Shown here piece after piece: positions 14,083 through 25,391 of a DNA stretch of 64,000 bases. Under the pieces are notes generated by a model that did no database searches, was not told where the DNA came from, and saw only the letters and a list, made by a program, of their open reading frames with translations. The stretch comes from Antedon mediterranea (lineage: Eukaryota > Echinodermata > Crinoidea > Comatulida > Antedonidae). The number at the start of each line of letters is the position of its first letter. The stretch's first letter is position 1. The stretch is taken from NCBI RefSeq assembly GCF_964355755.1, contig NC_092678.1, forward strand, positions 3,174,922 to 3,238,921, in the 5' to 3' direction. A program made the position numbers and the translations under genes.

Positions 14083-14245
14083 GGTTTTGGTCTAATGGTA
14101 GGACTTTTCATAATTTAAGCAGAAGATCTCGAGTCTTGGTTTTCTCATTCTCACAGATGTCCTTATCTTAATCGTTTCTAAATTAATTAATTAGTTTTCA
14201 GTATATCAATCACCGGGTGGTTTAGAATTTATTCCAGATACCTAT
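14083..14245 (+). mobile_element. tRNA-derived SINE
   Basis: A tRNA-like head is visible: an A-box-like TGGTCTAATGG (about 14088-14098) and a B-box-like GATCTCGAGTC (about 14125-14135). A body of about 100 bp follows and recurs in inverted orientation at 11760-11855. The paired boxes in the right order with a repeated unrelated tail are the hallmark of a SINE rather than a functional tRNA. The acceptor stem does not pair well. Confidence 0.5.
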
Positions 14246-14785
14246 GTGTATATATGTATATACATTATATTTATATTAGGTACTATTACTAGTATAAACA
14301 TAATTATTAACCTAAATTATTGATACTTAACTAGACATGATTTACCACTTAAAGGGTATTTAGGGTCAAATTGATCTGTAATAGGAAGTTACGTAGAAAC
14401 GATTTGGTTTCATTATTAATGATTAGTAGTTTTTATTGTTCAATGAATGCTTATTTATTTGAAACTTAGTTGTAGTAATGTCTATTTTTCCCTTTTAATG
14501 TCCTATTATGATTCTTATCTTGGAAGTTTGGTAATTCTTTGTTCCTTTGGAGACAATGGAGATTTCACTTGTAAGGTTATCATACGTTGAATTATAAACA
14601 GATTCGTAGAAGAAGGAAGTTCCTACAGTATTCAACAATAACTAAAAATCTGTGACATTCCCTATGTATTGCGGTTTCAAGAATTTTCACCCTAAAATTT
14701 CTTGGAAGAAAGTCTTATACCAATTTTTATTCACGTTTCATTTCATTATGACTTTTCCTTACTTAAACATATTTTTTTTGGGAAG

Positions 14786-15082
14786 GGTCAAGGAAGGTCA
14801 TTCATCCATATCTTTGCCTCGACTATTTCAACCAAGAACATATAAACATTCTACATTTGCTGACCAGTCATTCTCTTGCACAGCTCCATCCTTATTGAAT
14901 ACTCTTCCACAATCAATCAATTCTATTGACATCTTCAAACAATTGCTGAAAACCCATCTCTTTTGCATAGCATATGAAATGACATAATTTCCACCTTGTT
15001 TCGAGCCTTGTGGTTGTAGCACTTTAGAGAAAATTTATTTTGGTTAAGCGCTTTACAAGAGCCAATTATTATTATTAAAACG
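14786..15082 (+). mobile_element. 3' end of a CR1/L2-type LINE (5'-truncated)
   Basis: The + frame ending at 14987 contains TFADQSFSCTAPSLLNTLP followed by a stretch ending FKQLLKTHLF. This is the characteristic C-terminal tail of many CR1/L2/jockey-like reverse transcriptase ORFs, which usually read like 'AFSVAAPxLWNSLP...FKxxLKTHLF'. After the stop comes a short 3' UTR with GCGCTTTACAAGAGCC and a terminal ATT repeat, also typical of L2/CR1 tails. The reverse transcriptase and endonuclease domains are absent, so this is a dead 5'-truncated insertion in the IQSEC intron. Confidence 0.62.
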
Positions 15083-18000
15083 CAAAAGAAAAAATAATGA
15101 AACATTTTGTTAATATTAATGTTAATAATGTTTCGGAAATCCCCGGCATATAAACCATATAAATAATGACCTTATGCAAATGTTTTTATCAAATTACTTG
15201 TAAAGTACTTGTAAAGTATTATATTATAGTTGTAAAATCCTTGAGATGTGTTGTATTACAAACATCTGAAGCATCAGATGTTAGAGGATATGTTTTTACG
15301 ACATGTTGTTATTATCAGGGCTTATATTCATTAGTATGTATAGCAAGTGTTGTGTAATTGTCATCTATTTGGCTTTATCAGTTGAAGATAAATCTTCACT
15401 ACAATCTCAAGTTTTGAAACTTGTCATCTGTCAGAAGATTATCTTTTCATCATCTGTGATTTCATATAATCTATGCAAACAGCTCAAGAAATTGAAAATA
15501 TAGATATTATGGGGACTGTTTAAAACATTTCCAAGTTTAGCAAAATCAGAGAACTAGAAATAATTATATTTTGTACCAGGTGGTAAATTGAGATGACAAT
15601 ATGGGGACATATTTACACTAAAAAGTTAAAGCAACATTATTTATTCACTATATTTATCCAGGGTGTCTTGAGTACAGTAGTTAAAAAATTCAAAAGTTAA
15701 CAGTAACCACGGTTACTAATTTAGAATCTACAAAAAATAGAAATAAATATAAAATAAACAAAAATAATATAATTAATATTAACTGCTTTTTTCCAATATC
15801 ATTTAAGAACATATCAATTTAAATATTAAATTAATTTTAGGCAATATTAGTTTTATTTATTCCAGTAAATTTAATTTTAATTTGATGAAACTGTGGTTTT
15901 TGACATTCATTTTAATTGCAACTTAGGTTATATATTGCATAGACAACTAATTAGGTGATACAAATATAGGTTTATCGTCTTTCTCATCATCTTCACTTTG
16001 AAGCGTGTCGGAAAACAGAAAGAAAATTAAGTTGTTTAAAACATTCTCCAGAATTAATTCTCTAAAATGTGTTTGTAGAAAGTGTTATTACTTCATACAC
16101 TAACAACATTAGCAGCCCATTGATTGGTTGGTTGGTGTCTTAAATCACGCTTCCTGAAAGCCCCATTCAATCGTGACGACATGAGGCACACAGGAAATGA
16201 ACGTATCCGATGGGTCAGAGGTCGTGAAAATGTCCTTAAAGATAATTTATGAGTTTGGAATGCAAAGGTTATAATTTTACACTATTCGGAGACTGAACTG
16301 CTACTGGGTGGATGTCAACAAAGACTATACCCCAAAAACAAACAGGCATTGCGCCAACGGATTAAGAATACTTGATTAAACGCAAACAACACCGTGCCTA
16401 GAGGGCCAAAGCTGAACACAAGACAGCAAGCTAAACATCTTTTTGAACACATTGTGGGAAAATACAACGGAATTAAGAACTCTTAGAGGAGGCATCGTCA
16501 GATAGCGGTTCAACTAGACGAGGGGTTCCCCACCCCTTGTTTTTTTTTAATCATAGTACGTTCGATGCTAGACTTAAAAATGATTGCTTGTGAGCCTAAA
16601 ATTATTGGACGTTTAGAACGACAGTATTCTTACAGAAGAGTCCGTGGTTATTGGAAATCATTGGAGCTAGATAAGCTGGAGCCTGAGTAAGTACGAGATG
16701 ATGATATTTCTTTATAAAACAAAACAGCGTTTTACAAACAATATTTGCAATTATAATTTATTTAGTTTATAGATTAATTTATATTTGTTACTAAAGAAAT
16801 GTTGTACTAAGAATTTAAGCGATATTTGACATAATTTTAAAGATGTTGAACAAACATTGCATATGGCGTATTTTCCTTTGCATTCCAAACAACATATAGT
16901 TATAAATACATATATATTATTCAAAGAATAAATGTAGCCAAAACTGTTTGTCATAAAATTAACGTGCAGAAAGGATGTATAAAAACTAAACAATTACTTA
17001 ACAATCTTTTTCTAACTTTCAGGCTATTGCAAATTAAATGCACTTAAAATTAATTTCCGTAGCGGACAAGAAACAATTGACTTTATTTTGTCCATACCTA
17101 TCCTTCGAATAATATTATCAATTAATTGTTTTAGATGAAGATGATTATGTAATCTTATTAAGATCATAGACCCGGGTTTGTTCAATTGTTAATTCAATTA
17201 ATTTATTAATTAATTATATTGGATACTTCCCATTGAAAAATTAAAATGGATTAAATGAAATTAAAAAAAACAATTAATAACATTTGCATAAAATAGTGTA
17301 ATGTGATGAAGAGTAATGGTTTGTACAAAGTATATATTTCAACAAGTTTTAATTAAGCTGAATTTAAACCTGTACAAAAAGCCTCTTTTAAATAACCTCC
17401 TGCTATTTATAGATCCACCCACCTACAATTGTTGGCACCCATTCTTATTGTATGTACACGCCTGGCACGACAAATATTTCTTTTGCATGTTTTTTGTTAA
17501 AACACCAAACTTTCCTATAATTATTTCCAAGCATGTTTCTAATATTAGAATACAGATAATCTGTTTGTACAACCAGTAAAGAAAAACAGATTTCGGAAGT
17601 GCGTAAAATGAAACATTGTTTTCACGTCATGAGTGAATTTTTTTTTGTATGCCAAGCATGACCTAATGTTGTAATTATATATGCACCTGGAATACATTAA
17701 CCTCATCAATTTTTATAGGTCCTTCAAAAAGTGCAGTGAGACAAACGCCCTTATGTAAAATCCTACTGTTAAAAAATTTACATAATTATTGTTTTCAACA
17801 CTAATATTACATCAAAATTCTGATTAAAATGATATAAATTTAAATTTTTGTATAAATAATGGCTTTTTAAAAATCTTTCTTTCAAAAAATTATGTACAAT
17901 TATCAATCGTCATCGTCAATAATAATGTTATTTTAGGTTTACTATCTTTAACATTTATCATCCCAAGATACTTATAGTTACAGTTATACTTTTCATCTTT

Positions 18001-19617
18001 TTTTTTAATATGTTATCTCGTTTCTGTCATCCTTCAATTTCAACGATATATAATTATTAGATTGCGATATCATTTACTTTTGCACTATCGTTAAATTTTA
18101 TTGGCCAGTATTCCTGTAATTTTGCGACAGGAAAGCCAGATTTACAACTAGACTGGCACAGACAGTATACGATTCCTCCGAGAGCAAGCAGACGCAAGTT
18201 TCCAAACTTGTTAACAAAATTCGGGCGTGCAGAACTTAAATTATATAATGAGTAGGCAAGATTTCTCTGCAATCGTAGACGATACAGAATAAATGTGGTT
18301 TTCTGATAATTAAAGTTTTTTTTATAGAATATTCTCAATGGCTTATCAATAATGTTTAACTATTTTAAATAGTAACTTGTCGTACGCTAACGTCTGCTTG
18401 TTTACCGGTTTCAAAATCAATCGTAATCATGTTATAGAAAGTCGTAAGGTTGATTTTTGATCTTCTGATTTAATTAATAATAACCCATCAATGTATGAAT
18501 AATAAAAAGGTTGTTTTTAATAATAATTATAAATGATTTTATTAATTTTGAATTATCATTTTAATAAAAAAACTTCTGTTTTAAAACTTGTTTTTCCGCT
18601 TGCGTTCTAAAACCATCCAAGCGTGTGGTTCCAATATATAGTCTATGAAAAAAAATGTATATCTAAAACAAAACACGTCAATTTCAAGTCTTGTTTTTCA
18701 CTCTCTTAGAAAGAGAGAATAATTAAGAGGTAATAATAATAATAAGAAATGCAGGAACTACAATGAACCCTAATCAGAGTTAGAGTGGGAAACCCAGTCG
18801 ACTGGAAGATGGAATCGGTTTGTGACAATCAGAATCGGCGGTCTCTCAGTATGATTGGATCAATTCTCGTTCACTGATCGTATACCATGTCTCCTTAATT
18901 AAATTGCGAGGTTTTGTTTTTCTCTTCTCTAAAGTTCATTTGTGAAACATGTTTTGAGATTGAAAGCTTAGAGTAAAAAAACAAGATATTGGTAATAACT
19001 GATTAATTTCAGCCAATAAAAGGGTGTTTTGACATGTGAAAGCAATCATTACATCTCGTATTGCTTGTATCAAATATAAATTGGAAATTAAATCCAGAAA
19101 GATAATTTAAAGATAGATAGCCATGTGCGTACTGTCTGAAAGAGTTGCTTCAACTTGCCTCCACATTTCTATTTCGATTTTTGCAGAAAATAGCAATTAA
19201 GGATTTTAATCAACTTGTATTTACTGGTTTTTAATGAATTATGCTTCTTAATTAAATTAAAGGAAACATGACTAAATTTAAAGATATGAAGAAGAATCTG
19301 TTCTGGATAATCCCACGGTCTTAAACAGTTAAGGTATTCCTGACACAGAGGTCAAAGGAATGTAAAAATTCTGTAAAGTCATTGCTACCCTTATAAGAAT
19401 ATTAAGATCATTTTTAATCAGATAAATGAGGAAAGATTTAAATTCTTCTTGTTTCAATCAACAAAGGATGATTTATAATATTAAATTCTGTTTATTCATA
19501 ATGATAATTTAAAATTGCTATTTTTTAATTGAAATTACTTAATTATATAATGTAATTTAATTTTTTATATAACTTTTCAAAACATACTTTCTTTAATGAC
19601 CTATATATATTATAAAG

Positions 19618-19836
19618 CAGTAGATCCACCTCCTCTTGGACACCCCTATTCACTGGTCATCCCTATCCAGTGGTCATCTCTATTCTGTGGCCATTCCCTA
19701 TTCTGTGGTCATCCCTATTAAGGAGAATCTTGTAAAATCAAGGAGGAGAAATATATGTTTTAAAACTACAACCAACCCCTATTCAGGGGACACGCAAAAT
19801 CAGGATCCAAAGGTGTCCCCGTAATGCGTTCAACTG
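19618..19836. mobile_element. Tigger-like MITE, diverged copy
   Basis: Left end CAGTAGATCCACC and right end ...GTTCAACTG form imperfect inverted repeats. The interior repeats 'ccctatt' and 'ggtcatc' motifs and includes AACCCCTATTCAGGGGACA, close to the interior of 46538-46718. No transposase is present. The open frame 19636-19824 is only the element's own sequence. Confidence 0.4.
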
Positions 19837-20667
19837 TAGTTGGACATTTTTTATATAATTTTTTTTCATTTTACAGTGGTATAGAACAGTAGCAGTTCAA
19901 AATTTGCCAGGAAATTAGTATATATTTTGCCAAAAACTATTTACGATATTTCCTTTCTGACAAACTTTGATCATCAGATTAATTATTGCCTTCCAAAAAT
20001 ATTTAATATGTTTCCAATTTTTAGTAGTTGTAAATGAATAATCCGTGGACGTACTTAGTACGTTCTGATTCACATTTGGTGAAAAAGTCATAAGCTGCGA
20101 TTTCGTTGTGTCTGCACTCTTTCCTGGTTGGTTGGTACTGCCCTGTTTATTTCATTGCCTTGTGACAGGCAGGAAAGATCAGTTAATATCCAAAATTAGG
20201 ATTCGTTAAAGTGATGGGGTAGCTTATCCTAGTGACAGTCGTTAATGTAGATATTGCCGTTATAAATCGTATTACCGTTCTCTTATCAGGACCTCGGCAC
20301 ATAAATAATATTTGACTTAGGAAAGATAATATTACTTAAGGATTAATTTTTGATATAAAAAAAAATATTTAGCAGTATCATTTCCATAGCTGTTAAATAC
20401 TATTACAGAAATACAACTCTCAATATAAAATTGCTTTATCTAATTTTCATATATTGTAGTCTCATATATCTAATTTGTATAAATGCATATATTATCATAC
20501 CTATTTGCATAAACTCCTGTATTAAATATACTTTTTTATTATTACCTATACTGTTACCTCACTATAATTTGCATTTGATCTATTCTCAAACTGTTCTCGG
20601 TTAAGACATTTTTTTGCGTTAGATCCACCATGGAAATTACAGTAATCAAAAGCATTCATGCACGTCA

Positions 20668-20945
20668 AAGAATCAAATTAGCATCTGGGATAAGATCATG
20701 CCTCTTGATTCTGGTTTCCCCAAAGGAATGGGCAATCAATACCTCTGTAGATAGTTTTTGCATAATATTAGACTAGTGCAAGCCCATGTGTGTATAACTT
20801 GACTCTTTTGCAAGATCAGTAAACCATGACTAAAAATCAAATTAGCATCTCTTACCGACTGGGGTGTATATGGCATCCTCGTTTTTCCTACGGAATAGAA
20901 TAATCAATAACCTGGTTTTTGCATATTAAGTTAACCTTATTGACA
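20668..20945. repeat. diverged tandem duplication (~165 bp apart)
   Basis: The text 'aaatcaaattagcatct' occurs at about 20670 and 20836. Each copy is followed by similar blocks (a 'cctc' segment, 'tttccc/tttcct', 'gaat..aatcaataacct', 'tttttgcata'). The copies have diverged considerably. No coding or transposon ends are visible. Confidence 0.35.
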
Positions 20946-23086
20946 TCCATTTGATGTTCCTAACATATATACAAAAAAAGTTTGTACCAAGAAATTTGAG
21001 AATGAAATATTATTAATTTAAATATTAATGAGAGAAAATGAGTAGTATGTGTGTTTCAACATCAACATTTATCAATAGTAATCAAATTGAGTCACATGGT
21101 ACATTATCTATTGATTGATATTGATCCGGTGTATATTGATTACATCTCTATTGACTAGATATGTGCAGTGCGACGGGTAAAGAACCTTAAACAATAACAA
21201 GATATGTTTATTAAAACATCTCCATAGAATATAATAATAAACAACATTTATTATTTGTGGTTAATAAAATTTACTGATTCGCAATATTTTATAGAAAATA
21301 TCGCATGCCATGTTGTCATGCATCAGTAAACATACAACAATATCATAATTCTTATCGGATAAGAATTGCCAATATTTATTGTAATTAAAACTAGTTAATG
21401 ATTAGATCTTTTGAAATTTGTTACTACTGTTTTATCCTGGCATTGTTAACGTGACTATATTTATGTTTGCATTTCCAATAGACATAATACGACTGGATCA
21501 GTGCTGGCGTCTCGTAGAATTAATGAAAAATCCTGGCTGGTATATTCCAGTCAAGGTCATTACCAACAATTGTTTTGTTATAGAGGTCATAAATTATATT
21601 TTGTAATAGTCAATATATAGTCATTACTAATATGCTATTGTTTTTGTTGATTGGTCAGCCAAGGTCGTATCTCCCGCCTCTTTTTCTTTTACTTCCTTTC
21701 TTACAACATGTGACTGAGATTAGATAAAATGCTTCTAGATACATCTGAATAGCTGCAAGTTAAAAGGAAAAGAATACATATTAAAATAGTATTTCATGTA
21801 GGATAATACTGGTGGTGTATTCTGTAGATGCTGTGAGTTTTTTTAAATGTTTTTTTATTGTTTTTTTAGGTGTACTCAATGTACTCGGGAAAAATTTTAA
21901 TATTTTAGCTATTTTGTTGTTTAGCTAAATGTTTTTGACATTTTACCTTTTAAAAGTGTTTTTTGCAAAAGCTTATAGTTTTTTCTACAACAGATGAGCT
22001 TTCATGTTAGATATTTTATATTTTAAATTAAATTGCAGTTAGTTTTATTTCATAAATAATGCTATGTGTAAGTGTTTAAATCAATAATTAATGTTTAAGT
22101 AAATGCTTGATTTTTTTTCTCCAACTGGTTTTTCAAAGATGTATTTCTGTAAATGTTACTTTTTAAATCACTTCTGAATACTTCAATATTTATTATACAT
22201 TTTACACTAATTTCCATAATATTTGACCCATCCTTGATATTTTTATAATTTTTAATTACTTCTAATTTAAAGGATGTAATATTGATCTTGACCCTATTTA
22301 AAGGTCAAATCATCGTAGTTGTCATCACAATTGTATAATTTGATGCATGTTTTCATAGCTGAGTTGCGTACTTTCAAATTAGGAAGATTTCTGAATTTGT
22401 TATTATTCTAATTGATTAATTTCTGAAATTACGCTATGGGTCGTTGTCGTTGGTAACAGATTATGTCCGAACGTGAGAATGAATTAATTAGTTAGTGGCC
22501 GTGGTGATTAGAAATTAAAAATGAATTGTTTGGGTTTGGTCGCAAATAGTTAATTTTTAATTCTAAGCAAGATAATGATTTACTTAGAAAAGGTAATACA
22601 ATATCATTAAGCATGTATTTACTGTAGTTTATTTACCATTAATTGTGCCATTGGATGACATTAGCCTTGTAGGTCATGCTACAAAATACTGGTAGAGAAG
22701 AACACTTACATATTGTTTGCTTGGCAGGCAAATAGCAATTAAGTTTTAAAGTATTGCATAGATTTGAGCAGACTCAACACATCTGTAGATCATATGATCT
22801 AGCAGACGACAGCAATACAGTTTACATTAGAAGATTTTTAAAGCAGAGACTATTACATATTTTTATGTGATCATTTAAACACTGGTAAAATATGTTATTT
22901 GTTCGTTGAACAAATATGTGTTTTGTAAACATCTGAAAATGTCATTTTTTAATATATGGACTCCTTACTCTTCATACATACGTGATGGTATAATAAGGTA
23001 GGTCGACATTGTTTTTGGTTCAAACCGTCTGTTCTACACTTGCATCAGTCATACAAAAATTCATTAATTGAAGAAACAATTTATAT

Positions 23087-23429
23087 AAAGATACTAACCT
23101 AGATACCAACCTAGTTAAAAATACTGACATAGTTAAAGATATAAAACGTAGTTAAAGATACTAACTTGGTTAAAGATACCAACTTGGTTAAAGACACCAA
23201 CTTGGTTAAAGATACCAACTTAGTTAAAGAAACCAACTTGATTAAAGATACCAACTTAGTTAAAGAAACCAACTTGATTAAAGATGCCAATTTAGAAAAG
23301 ATACCAATTTAGTTAGAGGTACCAACTTAGTTAAAGGTACCAACTTAGTTAAATATACCAATGTAGTTAAAGGTACCAACCTAATATTATACCAAGTTAA
23401 AGATACCATAAAGAAACCAACCTAGTTAT
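23087..23429. repeat. 18-bp minisatellite
   Basis: About 19 imperfect copies of an 18-base unit close to AGTTAAAGATACCAACTT. Middle units are nearly identical and edge units degenerate. It lies in the putative first intron about 2 kb before the first secure IQSEC exon. Units are a multiple of three in length, but the reading frames carry stops in several units, so it is not coding. Confidence 0.9.
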
Positions 23430-23933
23430 AGCAAAACTTAATCTGGTCTGTGTGGTTATTGTCTGGTATAAGTCTTTTCTTTTAACTTTTAACTATATCG
23501 GTTGTTTACTCTACTTTAACCACATAAAAAAATAAATAAATGTAACAATAGGAAATAAAGGTAGATCATTCAAACCATAGTGTAGATCATAAATGTAGGT
23601 AGGTTCAAAACAATTACATTGTAACGTAGCCAAGGTTTTTCCAATGTCCTTCCCAACACTAATACCTGGTTGTGTGTTGCACGCTACATTGTTTATAGTA
23701 AACGCTGAAGTAATCCCTCCCTATTGTTGCCTTGTGGTTTCATTGTCATTGAACTGCCCACGTATCATCGAATATTTTGATGACGTCCTCACTGTCATAT
23801 AAACAAATACTCTTATTTGTTTTGATTATTACAATATTGTATCCATTTCTTAGCACACATATCGCAATCGGTTTCCTGAATTTTTTTTCTGTAGACATGA
23901 CGGAATCTAATAGTTTATAGTTTTTATTGTGCA

Positions 23934-24028
23934 ATGGGTAATGGAAGTTTAGTACTATTGAAAATATTATTGAAATACAAACGCGTATTTAAAATTGGAT
24001 TATTTAGTTATCAGATGGGAGAAACAAG
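23934..24028 (+). CDS. candidate alternative first coding exon of IQSEC
   Basis: ATG in the context GCAATGG opens 31 codons plus two bases (ending AG) before the donor GTAAAC. The phase is right for the exon at 25392. The encoded peptide begins M-G-N-G-S, which resembles but does not exactly fit an N-myristoylation signal, and is otherwise hydrophobic-basic. It is the closest candidate to the next exon. The donor is only moderate and no homology supports it. Confidence 0.2.
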
Positions 24029-25391
24029 GTAAACATTTTTGTTTTTTTATTGTTTTCATTTTACAAACAATTGGAAAAAATTATGTTTAATATCACTTCT
24101 TTAACAATACACTTGTATAGAATTGTTTGGAAAATTTTTATTTTAATTATTACAATAAATAAAGAATATAAAAGGGGAAGCAAATGAAAATAGATTTATT
24201 TAAATTTAATTTAATTACTGCAGTAAATCATAGTTTACCCACAACTCATATCCAATTCATGACCGAAATGTCCTCCATGCGTTATGAATAAAAAACGACA
24301 ACTCGCGCCATTGTAGTTCAAACAGGAAGTACGTCAAACTTTAGACATTTTATTCGGTTTTATTGGCAGTTGTAATGGTCTACATTTCATTCATACTAAA
24401 CATGCTCAGTTTATATCCTGTTAAAGGAAAATATGCCTAATTAATTAATTAAATTATTCTTTAATAATTTCAATATGACCTTTGACAGATTATAATAGAA
24501 TCGTAAGATTGTTTTAAGTTACTCTTCTTGAGAGAGTTTTTAGATACTTTATAAATATTTTACAAGAACAATTTATGCTTTCAGAAATAACTATAAATGA
24601 AGATGTATTAAATTGTATTTATAAATGGATAATTGGTATTTGAAAAGCCAAATTAATTTTAGAAAGAAATTATAAATGAAGATGAATTGTTTATTTGAAG
24701 GACTTCAAATAATAAACAAGTTAGTTTATAAAATCCTGTTTTTAATGGTAAGAATCACCTGTTCCGTATCCGGTAGTATTATTTCAAGTAGATTTACTTA
24801 TAATATTTGTAAAATTTTCTGTTGAAGATTTTCTTCTCAACGTCTAAACTGTTTTGACCACCACTTGTTCTTGTTTTACCATGTTGGTTTTGTGTGCATT
24901 CCGTAACAACATTTGTGTGAAACAAAACACAAATTATGTTACAGAATTTAAGGTTTATGGTACGCAAGAATTTGTTTAGAATTGTTAAAGTGACGAATTT
25001 TTACAAAGGAAACTGATCAGGTGATGGGTTTAGTGGCAGACTTTTAAGATACGTGACCGGCACGCTCCAAAACAGAAAGAATATAATGATGTCATGATTG
25101 TCGTGTGATCTTTCGAAGAGATACACAGTGATTCACAATAACTTAAGCCTTATTCTTATCTGTACGTTATGAATCATGGTTTCTTTTTGAAGGGTTTAGT
25201 ATAAAATTTTATTTTCAGGAGCGTACATCGTTAAAATATGAATCGTAAAATTTGTAGTCAATGTTTGTATAACCTTATTAAGTTTTAGATAATATTAACA
25301 TTGTGTTTCTATGTTTTGAACAAAATTATGTTTAAGATTGTACTTTATTAAAATTTAATAATAATCATTAATTAATGTTTTGTCTTTGCAG

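Larger units (their letters stand above)
6113..25391 (+). other. very large putative first intron of IQSEC
   Basis: About 19 kb with no convincing conserved exon, ended by a good acceptor (TTTTGTCTTTGCAG) at 25391. Contents include a MITE (11074-11226), a SINE and its inverted partial copy (14083, 11760), a LINE 3' end (14786), a Tigger-like MITE (19618), a diverged duplication (20668-20945) and an 18-bp minisatellite (23087). GC-richer islands without recognisable content lie near 12300-12500, 16130-16540, 18740-18900 and 20100-20220. They could be regulatory or decayed repeats. Large first introns with regulatory elements are common in animal genes, but none is demonstrated here. Confidence 0.5.

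Noticed and set aside
17316-17579. 87-codon plus-strand ORF
   Set aside because: AT-rich composition, no splice or start evidence and no recognisable motif.
25375-25391. ATG at 25375 as the IQSEC start
   Set aside because: It lies within the acceptor (TTTTGTCTTTGCAG) of the exon; the reading is intronic.
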